From positions 248,001-312,000 of the forward strand of contig JAEKKJ010000009.1 in NCBI GenBank assembly GCA_019510435.1: a stretch of 64,000 nucleotides of DNA, read 5' to 3'. Source of the DNA: Caulobacterales bacterium. GTDB taxonomy: Bacteria; Pseudomonadota; Alphaproteobacteria; Caulobacterales; Caulobacteraceae. A model generated the notes under the pieces. The model did not search any database. It saw only the letters and a list, made by a program, of their open reading frames with translations, and was not told the DNA's origin. Positions 26,542-33,643 of this stretch are shown here, piece by piece; the first letter of the stretch is position 1, and every line of letters starts with the position of its first letter. Both the position numbers and the translations under genes were made by a program.

Positions 26542-26640
26542 CAGCCTGCCGGGGTCGGCTGGTCAAGGACCGGCCTTTGGCCGGCCGCTTCGCGGCGAGC
26601 GCGGGGCGCTCGTCCTTGAGGAGCCGGGCGCGGCAGGCTG
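26542..26640. repeat. Multi-armed palindromic element (nested hairpins)
   Basis: An outer stem CAGCCTGCC/GGCAGGCTG (26542-26550, 26632-26640) encloses a second stem TCAAGGAC/GTCCTTGA (26563-26570, 26612-26619), which encloses three hairpins in a row: CGGCCtttGGCCG, CCGCttcGCGG and a GAGCGC/GCGCTC arm. Its drawn form is a clover-like junction. It occupies the 413-bp intergenic stretch 26275-26687, which otherwise shows no supported gene. Confidence 0.7.
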
Positions 26641-26687
26641 GAATGCGCGCAGGAGATCGAAGTCGTTCCTGCACCCGCCGCCGCCCC

Positions 26688-27581
26688 CTACCCCCGCCGC
26701 GCCTGCACGAAGTCCACGAACGCCCGCAGGGGCGAGGGCAGGGTGCGGCGGCTGGGGTAGTAGAGGAACGGGCCCGGGAAGCGGTCCGACCAGTCGGCCA
26801 GCACCTCCACCAGGGCGCCGCTGTCCAGGTGCGGCTGGGCGTAGCCGTCGAAGGTCATGCCGAACGCCAGCCCCGCCAGGGCCGCGCGCATCAGGACGTG
26901 GACGTTGCCGGCCACCAGCGGGCCCTCGGGCGCGATGCGCAGCGTCTCGCCGTCCTTCTCGAACTCCCAGGGCGGCTGGCCCCCGCTGGGATAGCGCACG
27001 CGCAGGCACGGCTTGCCGATCAGGTCGCGCGGGTGCTGCGGGCGGCCAACCCGGGCGATCAGCTCGGGCGTGGCCACCACCACCGAGCGCTGCGGCGGCC
27101 CGAGCGAGACGGCCACCATGTCCTGCGCCAGGCTCTCGCCCCAGCGCACGCCGGCGTCGTAGCCCTCGGCCACGATGTCCACCAGGTTGGCCTCGGTGGT
27201 CAGCTCCAGCCGCACGGCCGGATAGGCGGCGAGGAAGGCCGGGATCAGCGGCGCCAGCACCAGTTCGGCCGCCGGCTCGGGCGCGTTGATGCGCAAGGCA
27301 CCGGAGGGCTCGGCCTGGTTGGCGCGGGCCTCGCCCACCGCCTCGGCGATCTCGGCCAGGGCCGGCTGCAGGCGGACCAGGAGCGCCGCGCCGGCGTCGG
27401 TGACCGCCACCGAGCGGGTGGTGCGGTTCAGCAGCCGCACGCCCAGCCCGCTCTCCAGGGCGCGCACCTGCTGGCTGAGGGTGGAGGCCGAGACGCCGCG
27501 CTCGATGGCCGCACGGCGGAAGTTGCGGTGGCGGGCGACCGCCGCGAAGCTGTCCAGGGCCTGGAGGTCGAGCCGGTCCAT
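26688..27581 (-). CDS. LysR-family transcriptional regulator, divergent from aldo/keto reductase
   Basis: The 297-residue protein has the LysR N-terminal winged helix (LQALDSFAAVARHRNFRRAA, VSASTLSQQVRALESGLGVRL, about residues 5-45) and the periplasmic-binding-like effector domain (SGALRINAPEPAAELVLAP, GYDAGVRWGESLAQDMV). The start ATG at 27581 lies against the divergent promoter; an in-frame ATG 11 codons upstream would overlap the palindrome. The divergent aldo/keto reductase at 27676 is the expected target, as in many LysR pairs. Confidence 0.92.
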   Translation of the reverse strand: MDRLDLQALDSFAAVARHRNFRRAAIERGVSASTLSQQVRALESGLGVRLLNRTTRSVAVTDAGAALLVRLQPALAEIAEAVGEARANQAEPSGALRINAPEPAAELVLAPLIPAFLAAYPAVRLELTTEANLVDIVAEGYDAGVRWGESLAQDMVAVSLGPPQRSVVVATPELIARVGRPQHPRDLIGKPCLRVRYPSGGQPPWEFEKDGETLRIAPEGPLVAGNVHVLMRAALAGLAFGMTFDGYAQPHLDSGALVEVLADWSDRFPGPFLYYPSRRTLPSPLRAFVDFVQARRG

Positions 27582-27592
27582 TGTTCGTAATT

Positions 27593-27609
27593 CCGCACAG
27601 TTCGTGCGG
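27593..27609. promoter_or_regulatory. LysR-type palindrome in divergent promoter
   Basis: CCGCAC and GTGCGG flank AGTTC, within a longer ATTGT...ACAAT frame. It lies immediately upstream of the lysR-type gene and 66 bases before the reductase, the usual place for a LysR recognition site. The T-N11-A core is not perfectly evident. Confidence 0.6.
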
Positions 27610-27675
27610 GACAATGCCGATTATCGGGACGGCCAGCCAGGGCTATCTCGGCGTCACCAAACAAGGAGACGAACC

Positions 27676-28668
27676 ATGCAGACCCGCAAACTCGGCAAGA
27701 CCGGCCCGCAGGTGTCCGCCCTGGGCCTGGGCGCCATGGGCATGAGCGACTTCTACGGCGCCGCCGACCGCGCCGAGAGCCTGGCCACCCTCCATGCCGC
27801 GGTGGAGGCCGGGATCACCCTGATCGACACCGGCGACTTCTACGGCATGGGCCACAACGAGATGCTGATCGGCGAGGCGCTGAAGACCCTGCCGCGCGAG
27901 CGGCTGGTGCTGAGCGTCAAGTTCGGCGCCCAGCGCGGGCCGGACGGCGCCTTCCTGGGCTTCGACGGCCGCCCCGCCGCGGTGAAGACCGCCCTCGCCT
28001 ACACGCTGCAGCGCCTGGGCGTGGACCACATCGACATCTACCGCCCCGCCCGCCTGGACCCGAACGTGCCCATCGAGGACACCATCGGCGCCGTGGCTGA
28101 ACTGGTCCAGGCCGGCTATGTGCGCCACATCGGCCTCTCGGAGGTCGGGCCCGACACCATCCGTCGCGCGGCCGCCGTGCACCCGATCGTCGACCTGCAG
28201 ATCGAGTACAGCCTGCTCTCGCGCGGCATCGAGGACCGCATCCTGCCCACCACGCGCGAGCTGGGCATCGGCATCACCGCCTATGGCGTGCTCTCCCGCG
28301 GCCTGATCGGCGGGCGGCCGGCGCAGCTGGGCGGCCCCGGCGACTTCCGCGCCCACAGCCCGCGCTTCCAGGGCGAGAACCTGGAGCGGAACCTGCAGCT
28401 GACCGGGGCCCTGGCCGCCGCGGCCGAAAAGCTCGGCCTGACGCCGGCCCAGGCCGCCATCGCCTGGGTGGCCGCGCAAGGGCCAGACATCGTCCCCCTG
28501 GTCGGCGCCCGCCGCCCCGAGCGCCTCGCCGAAGCGCTCGGCGCCCTGAAGGCCGAGCTCTCCGCCGCCGACCTGGCGTCGCTGGAGGCCGCCGTCCCCA
28601 AGGGCGCCGCCGCCGGCGACCGCTATCCGGCGATGCAGATGGCCATGCTGGACAGCGAGCGGGGGTGA
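27676..28668 (+). CDS. Aldo/keto reductase
   Basis: An NADPH-dependent carbonyl reductase of the (alpha/beta)8 AKR superfamily, 330 residues. It has LGLGAMGMSDFYG, the catalytic Asp/Tyr in LIDTGDFYGMGHNE, the lysine in LVLSVKFG and the cofactor signatures IVPLVGARRPERLAEALGAL. The usual catalytic histidine position is IDIYRPARLDP, where the histidine is replaced, as in some AKR11/13-like enzymes known to me. Its AAGGAG site sits 10 bp before the ATG. Regulation by the divergent LysR gene is likely. Confidence 0.93.
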   Translation: MQTRKLGKTGPQVSALGLGAMGMSDFYGAADRAESLATLHAAVEAGITLIDTGDFYGMGHNEMLIGEALKTLPRERLVLSVKFGAQRGPDGAFLGFDGRPAAVKTALAYTLQRLGVDHIDIYRPARLDPNVPIEDTIGAVAELVQAGYVRHIGLSEVGPDTIRRAAAVHPIVDLQIEYSLLSRGIEDRILPTTRELGIGITAYGVLSRGLIGGRPAQLGGPGDFRAHSPRFQGENLERNLQLTGALAAAAEKLGLTPAQAAIAWVAAQGPDIVPLVGARRPERLAEALGALKAELSAADLASLEAAVPKGAAAGDRYPAMQMAMLDSERG

Positions 28669-28692
28669 GCAGGAGATGAGCAACAGCCCCTG

Positions 28693-28831
28693 TTCCTCGC
28701 CCGCTCGCGGGGGAGGGGGACCACGAAGTGGTGGAGGGGGCGCTGGGGCCGCGCGCCGTGCGAGCGGCAGCGCCCCCTCCGTCCCGGCGTATCCGGAGAG
28801 TGGGACACCTCCCCCGCGCGCGGGGGAGGAA
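28693..28831. repeat. Long palindromic repeat, diverged R1 copy
   Basis: The outer arms 28693-28716 and 28808-28831 pair over 24 bases with two mismatches (GCGGGGGAGG cores). The inner arms GGAGGGGGCGCTG (28733-28745) and its complement (28768-28780) are perfect. The order and wording match R1 at 8396 and 8748. It fills the gap between the reductase and the VWA gene. Confidence 0.75.
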
Positions 28832-28929
28832 CTGCGGTGCGCCATCGCCGTCCGCGACCAAGGCGCACTGGACATCGGGAACCCGCGGCCCCATCCTTCG
28901 CTTTCAAACGGACGTTCGAGGCCGCCCTG

Positions 28930-30114
28930 ATGTTCATGCGTTTCTTCACCGAACTTCGCGAGGCGAAGGTCCCGGTGACGCTGAAGGAATACCTTGTCCT
29001 GATGGAGGCGATGGACAAGCAGGTCATCGACCGCACGGTCGACGACTTCTACTACCTGTCGCGCTCGGCCCTGGTGAAGGACGAGAAGAACCTCGACAAG
29101 TTCGACCGCGTCTTCGGCCATGTGTTCCAGGGGCTGGAGCGGCTGGACGAGGGCATGGCCGTCGACATCCCGGCCGAGTGGCTGAAGAAGATGTCCGAAC
29201 AGTTCCTCACCGAGGAGGAGAAGGCCCAGATCGAGGCCATGGGCGGCTTCGACAAGCTGATGGAGGCCCTGGCCCAGCGGGCGCGCGAGCAGCGCGAGAT
29301 GCAGGACCGCGACGGCAAGGGCGGGCCGGGCAACCGTCCCGACGGCTCCTCCCCCTTCGGCGCCAACGGCTACCATCCCGAGGGCATCCGCATCGGCCAG
29401 GAGAAGGGCCGCCACGGCCGGGCCATCAAGGTCTGGGACAAGCGCGAGTACAAGAACCTGGACGACCAGGTCGAGCTCGGCACCCGCAACATCAAGGTCG
29501 CCCTGCGCCGCCTGCGCAAATGGGTCCGCGAAGGCTCCGTCGAAGAGCTCGACATGGACAAGACCATCAAGGGCACGGCCGAGAAGGGCTACCTCGACAT
29601 CAACATGCGCCCGGAGCGGCGCAACAAGATCAGCGTGCTGCTGTTCCTCGATATCGGCGGCTCGATGGATTCGCACATCAAGATCTGTGAGGAGCTGTTC
29701 AGCGCGGCCCGCACCGAATTCAAGAACATGGAGTTCTACTACTTCCACAACTGCCTCTATGAGTCGGTCTGGAAGGACAACCGGCGCCGTCACGCCGAGA
29801 AGCTGAACACCTGGGACATCCTCCACAAGTTCCCCCACGACTACAAAGTCATCTTTGTGGGTGACGCCACCATGAGCCCCTACGAGATCACCTATCCGGG
29901 TGGTTCGGTGGAGCACTGGAACGAGGAGGCGGGCGCGGTCTGGATGGACCGGCTCTCCGGCATCTTCGACCGGGTGGTCTGGCTGAACCCCACGGCCGAG
30001 CGGCACTGGGACTACACGCCCTCCATCGGCCTGATGAAGCAGCTGGTGGGCGACCGGATGTTCCCGTTGACCATCGACGGGCTGGAAAAGGCGATGAAAG
30101 AGCTTTCGCGCTGA
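28930..30114 (+). CDS. CoxE-like VWA domain protein
   Basis: The 394-residue protein belongs to the CoxE/VWA-CoxE family, usually partners of MoxR AAA+ ATPases in metal-cofactor assembly. It has an N-terminal helical region (FFTELREAKVPVTLKEYLVLM), a low-complexity middle, and a C-terminal VWA domain starting VLLFLDIGGSMDSH, with YYFHNCLYESVW and KVIFVGDATMSPYEI later. The metal-site motif DxSxS appears as DIGGS, so the first serine is glycine. No MoxR ATPase is in the window. Start ATG 28930 (alternative 28936). Confidence 0.85.
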   Translation: MFMRFFTELREAKVPVTLKEYLVLMEAMDKQVIDRTVDDFYYLSRSALVKDEKNLDKFDRVFGHVFQGLERLDEGMAVDIPAEWLKKMSEQFLTEEEKAQIEAMGGFDKLMEALAQRAREQREMQDRDGKGGPGNRPDGSSPFGANGYHPEGIRIGQEKGRHGRAIKVWDKREYKNLDDQVELGTRNIKVALRRLRKWVREGSVEELDMDKTIKGTAEKGYLDINMRPERRNKISVLLFLDIGGSMDSHIKICEELFSAARTEFKNMEFYYFHNCLYESVWKDNRRRHAEKLNTWDILHKFPHDYKVIFVGDATMSPYEITYPGGSVEHWNEEAGAVWMDRLSGIFDRVVWLNPTAERHWDYTPSIGLMKQLVGDRMFPLTIDGLEKAMKELSR

Positions 30115-30176
30115 GGATCACAAGTTTGTCGCTTGCGCCGCTGGGCGTAAGCTCGCGTGGCGCTTAAGGGATTCGC

Positions 30177-30836
30177 ATGAACGATCCCCTGATTCAGGAT
30201 CCTGCCGACAACGAAGAGGCCCAGGCCGCCACCAAGGCTGCGGTGTTCAACGCGGCCGAGCGCCTGTTCGCGCTGCATGGCTTCCAGAACGTCTCGGTGC
30301 GCGACATCACCGCCGAGGCCGGCGTCAACCTGGCCAGCGTGAACTACCACTTCGGCTCCAAGGACGCCCTGCTGTTCGAGATCTTCCGGCGGCGGACCAG
30401 CGAGCTGAACCGCGAGCGCGCGCGCCTGCTGCACGAGGCGGGCGCCCGCCACGACGGCAAGCCGCCGGTGCGCGAGATCCTCGCCGCCTATTTCGCCCCG
30501 CCCCTGCGCTGGGCCTCGCCCGACAACGACCGCCGCATCTCCGTGCAGTTCATCATCCGCGCCCGCTCCGAGGGCACCGAGGACATGCGCGAGGTGCTGC
30601 GCAACGACGTCAGCCACCTGGCCCGCTTCGCCGACGCCCTGATGGCCGCCCGGCCGGACCTGGCCAAGGAGGACGTCTACTGGCGGCTGCACTTCTGCCT
30701 GGGCATGGTCCACAACAACCGCTTCGCCGAGTTCGACCGCCTGCACCACCTTTCCGGCGGCCTGACCCGCGAGGCTGACGTCGACGCCCTGCTGAAGCGC
30801 ATGCTGGACTTCGCCGAAGCCGGTTTCGTGGCCTGA
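30177..30836 (+). CDS. TetR-family transcriptional regulator
   Basis: The 219-residue regulator has the TetR DNA-binding helix set (AAERLFALHGFQNVSVRDIT, EAGVNLASVNYHFGSKDALL, about residues 24-63) and a C-terminal domain with a conserved tetracycline-repressor-like RHRISVQFIIRAR section. It precedes the MFS gene, with an interval of about 36 bp to the inferred start, and likely lies in its operon or regulates it, as is common for transporter/TetR pairs. No palindrome was located in the short upstream gap. Confidence 0.88.
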   Translation: MNDPLIQDPADNEEAQAATKAAVFNAAERLFALHGFQNVSVRDITAEAGVNLASVNYHFGSKDALLFEIFRRRTSELNRERARLLHEAGARHDGKPPVREILAAYFAPPLRWASPDNDRRISVQFIIRARSEGTEDMREVLRNDVSHLARFADALMAARPDLAKEDVYWRLHFCLGMVHNNRFAEFDRLHHLSGGLTREADVDALLKRMLDFAEAGFVA

Positions 30837-30871
30837 GCCCGCCTGGGCGGGGGCGCGCTCGGACTCCGCGC

Positions 30872-32029
30872 CTGAAGGCCAGCCTGACCGCCAGGGTCTG
30901 CGCCTTCCGCTTCTTCGACACCTTCCTGCTGATCGTCCCGTTCTACACGGTGATGTTCGCCGAGCGCGGCCTGTCGCCCGCCCAGATCGGCATCGCCCTC
31001 GCCGCCTGGTCCGCCACCGGGCTGGTGCTGGAGATCCCCGCCGGCGTCCTGGCCGACCGCACCTCGCGCCGCTGGCTGCTGTTCGCCGGCCAGGCGCTGC
31101 GCAGCCTGGGCTTCGTGGTCTGGCTCCTGGCGCCCGGCTTCTGGGGCTACCTCGTGGGCCTGATGATGTGGGGCCTGAAGAGCGCCCTGCTCTCGGGCAC
31201 CTTCGAATCCCTGGTCTACGACGAGCTGACCGCCGAGGGCCGCAGCGTCGACTACGCCCGCACCATGGGCCGCGCCTACGCCGCCCGCTGGGCCGGCTTC
31301 CTGGCCGCCTCCCTGATCGCCGCCGGGGCGGTGCGGCTGGGCTACGACGCCCTCATCGTCGCCAGCATCGCCGCCGGAGTGCTCTCCGCGGCCAGCGCCC
31401 TGGCCCTGCCCGAGGCGCCCCGCGTCCGCCCCATCGATGCGCCCCACTACCTGGGCCAGCTGGTCCGCGGCCTCGCCGACGTGCGCCGCCTGCCCGGCGT
31501 GCTGCCGCTGATGCTGTTCATCGCCGCCATGATGGCCATCGTCACCGCCTGCGAGGACTACTGGCAGATCTTCGGCCAGCAGGTGGGCCTGCCGCCGGGT
31601 GGCATCGGCCTCTTCGTGGCGGTGCTGGGCGGCGTATCCGCCGTGGCCAGTGGGCTGGCCCACCGCGGCCGCGACCTGGCGATGGGCGCGCTCTTCGCCC
31701 TGGTGGCCGTGGCGGGTCTCCTGGTGATCGCCGCGGCCGCCGCGTACCGGCCCTGGGCCGCTCTGCTGGTGGTGGGCTACATCGCCGCCGCCCGCACGCT
31801 GGAGGTCAATTTCGACGCCCGCTTCCAGCACCGCCTGGCGCCCGAGACCCGTGCGACGGTCGCCTCGCTGAAGGGCTTCCTGACCCAGGGCGGCAACACG
31901 GTCCTGATCCTGGCCTTCGGGCTGGTGGCCGAGGCCGGCGCCTACCGCACCGCCTTCCTGGCGTTCGGCGCCGCCCTGGCGCTGCTGGGCGCCGTGGCCT
32001 TGGCGCGGTCGGCGCGCGCGTCCATCTAG
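30872..32029 (+). CDS. MFS transporter, probable non-ATG start
   Basis: The protein has about eleven or twelve membrane segments and the MFS-like loop WLFAGQALRSLGFVVWLL, with VLADRTSRRW between helices 2 and 3 (motif A style). The first ATG/GTG in frame (GTG 30950) would cut the first helix; the frame upstream reads KASLTARVCAFRFFDTFLLI and then VPFYTV, an intact first helix, so the start is inferred at CTG 30872. With this start it has 385 residues. It is co-directional with the TetR gene before it and the cupin gene after it. Substrate is not evident. Confidence 0.75.
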   Translation: MKASLTARVCAFRFFDTFLLIVPFYTVMFAERGLSPAQIGIALAAWSATGLVLEIPAGVLADRTSRRWLLFAGQALRSLGFVVWLLAPGFWGYLVGLMMWGLKSALLSGTFESLVYDELTAEGRSVDYARTMGRAYAARWAGFLAASLIAAGAVRLGYDALIVASIAAGVLSAASALALPEAPRVRPIDAPHYLGQLVRGLADVRRLPGVLPLMLFIAAMMAIVTACEDYWQIFGQQVGLPPGGIGLFVAVLGGVSAVASGLAHRGRDLAMGALFALVAVAGLLVIAAAAAYRPWAALLVVGYIAAARTLEVNFDARFQHRLAPETRATVASLKGFLTQGGNTVLILAFGLVAEAGAYRTAFLAFGAALALLGAVALARSARASI

Positions 32030-32034
32030 CGCCC

Positions 32035-32352
32035 ATGGTCCAGATCGTCACCGACGCCCGCACCTTCACCGCCGACCGCGCCTGGGGCGCCCGGGATGTG
32101 GCCGAGATCGAAGGCGCCAGCGTGCGCCTGCACTGGACCGACCAGCCCTACCGCTGGCACGTCAACGACGGCTCGGAGGTGTTCCTGGTGCTGGAGGGCG
32201 CGGTGGAGATGCGCTGGCGCGAGGGGGGCGAGGAGCGCTCGGTCCGCCTCGGCCCGGCCGACATCTTCGTGGCCGAGGCCGGCGACGAGCACGTGGCCCA
32301 TCCGCTGGGCCAGGCTCGCATCCTGGTGATCGAGAAGAAGGGCTCCGTCTGA
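32035..32352 (+). CDS. Small cupin-domain protein
   Basis: The 105-residue single-domain cupin has the first motif WHVNDGSEVFLVLEGAVEM and the second DIFVAEAGDEHVAHPLG, with histidines and a glutamate in metal-binding positions (HxN in place of HxH in motif one). The RBS-like GC-rich stretch before ATG 32035 is poor. It begins 5 bp after the MFS stop, so the two are probably translated together. Its metal and substrate are unknown. Confidence 0.8.
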   Translation: MVQIVTDARTFTADRAWGARDVAEIEGASVRLHWTDQPYRWHVNDGSEVFLVLEGAVEMRWREGGEERSVRLGPADIFVAEAGDEHVAHPLGQARILVIEKKGSV

Positions 32353-32358
32353 CGCCGC

Positions 32359-33018
32359 CTACGCCGCCAGGCTCCAGGCGAACTTCAGGTCCTCCACGAA
32401 CAGCGCATAGGCCTTGGCCTTCGTCGCCGCGTCCGGCACGCGCAACAGGTAGGACGGGTGGTAGGTGACCACGCCCTGGGCCTGGTCGGGCAGCTGGATC
32501 GCCTGCTGGCGGAATTTCGCGACCGGCATGGCCTTGCCGAACACGGCCCCGATGGCCGTGCCGCCCAGCGCCACGATCACCCGCGGCCTGACCAGCCGCC
32601 GCTCGGCGTCCAGCCACCAGCGGCAGGCGGTGACCTCGCCGCCGTTCGGCGTCTTGTGGATGCGCCGCTTGCCGCGCTGTTCGTGCTTGAAGTGCTTCAC
32701 CGCATTGGTGACGTAGGTCTCGGCCCGCGGCACGCCGGCCGCCGCCAGCGCCTTGTCCAGCACCTGGCCCGCAGGCCCCACGAACGGACGGCCGGCCAGA
32801 TCCTCCTGATCGCCGGGCTGCTCGCCCACGAACAGCAGCTTGGCCCGCGGCGGCCCCTCGCCGGGCACGCCCTGGGTCGCATCGCGCCAGAGGTCGCAGC
32901 GGCGGCAGTGGTCGACCCCGGCCGTCACCTCGGCCAGCGAGCCCGGCGGATGATCGTCGCCGGCCGGCCGGCGCTTGGCCGCAACGGATCCAGGCTCAAG
33001 GGTGGGAAGGCGGGGCAT
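32359..33018 (-). CDS. udgX: UdgX-type uracil-DNA glycosylase (covalent crosslinker)
   Basis: UdgX enzymes remove uracil from DNA and stay covalently bound to the resulting abasic site through a loop histidine. The 219-residue protein shows LFVGEQPGDQEDLAG, where UdgX has GEQPGD in place of the family-4 GEAPG, then VTNAVKHFKHEQ followed by the diagnostic insertion KRRIHKTP, and the HPS motif in TYHPSYLL. A CRRC pair near the N-terminus and TACRWW fit the iron-sulfur region. It is alone, convergent with the cupin gene. Confidence 0.9.
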   Translation of the reverse strand: MPRLPTLEPGSVAAKRRPAGDDHPPGSLAEVTAGVDHCRRCDLWRDATQGVPGEGPPRAKLLFVGEQPGDQEDLAGRPFVGPAGQVLDKALAAAGVPRAETYVTNAVKHFKHEQRGKRRIHKTPNGGEVTACRWWLDAERRLVRPRVIVALGGTAIGAVFGKAMPVAKFRQQAIQLPDQAQGVVTYHPSYLLRVPDAATKAKAYALFVEDLKFAWSLAA

Positions 33019-33066
33019 TTCGCGTGCTGGAATGGGCCCGGGCCCGCTGGGTTCCCGCCTGACGCC

Positions 33067-33507
33067 TCAGCGCTCCAGGTCGCTCCGGTTGCGGATCAGA
33101 AGGCGCGCCACGCGCAGCAGCAGCTGGTCGTCGCGGAAGGGCTTGGTCAGGTAGTCCCGGGCGCCCAGTTCGATCGCCCGCCGGACCTGCTGGGCGTCGC
33201 AGCCCGCCGACAGCACCAGGGTGGGGCAGACGATGCCGCGCTCGCGCATCACGCTCAGCACCCCGAAGCCGTCCAGGCGCGGCATGCTGAGGTCCAGCAC
33301 CATGGCCTCCGGCCGGAAGTGCTTCAGCCGGTCCAGCGCCTGCAGGCCATCGCGCGCCACGGCGATGGCGCAGCCGGCCAGCGACAGGCGGATGCCCACC
33401 AGCTCCAGGATCGCCGGATCGTCGTCCACGGTCAGCACACGGCGACCGGGGCTCGCCATGGTGGCGGCGCGGCGCGCCGGCGCGGCGACGGGAAGATCCA
33501 GGTTCAT
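33067..33507 (-). CDS. Single-domain response regulator
   Basis: The 146-residue protein has a short N-terminal extension then a full receiver domain: VLTVDDDPAILELVG, the phosphoacceptor aspartate in AMVLDLSMPRLDG, the serine position in TLVLSAG and the lysine in YLTKPFRDD. No output domain follows. The start at ATG 33507 is one of two; a shorter start at MASPGRR would remove a basic lead of about 15 residues. No kinase is adjacent. AAC...TTAACG just upstream is a possible CtrA half-site. Confidence 0.88.
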   Translation of the reverse strand: MNLDLPVAAPARRAATMASPGRRVLTVDDDPAILELVGIRLSLAGCAIAVARDGLQALDRLKHFRPEAMVLDLSMPRLDGFGVLSVMRERGIVCPTLVLSAGCDAQQVRRAIELGARDYLTKPFRDDQLLLRVARLLIRNRSDLER

Positions 33508-33643
33508 GGGTCGAGGTCGCGCCCGTATGGCCAACAACTTCTTAACGGGCCGAGCCGGCGCCTCAGAATGGGTAGCTCGCAAGACCCTCGCCGCCTGCGG
33601 CCAACACCGCTAGCCTCGCCCGCTGAGCTGAATGGGGGCTGCG

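Noticed and set aside
26342..27289. Arg/Pro-rich plus-strand ORF
   Set aside because: Antisense to the LysR gene and includes the nested palindrome; composition typical of GC-rich shadows.
27643..30006. 787-codon minus-strand frame under the aldo/keto reductase and VWA genes
   Set aside because: Leu/Val/Gly/His-rich antisense translation without motifs; crosses an intergenic palindrome and two well-defined genes.
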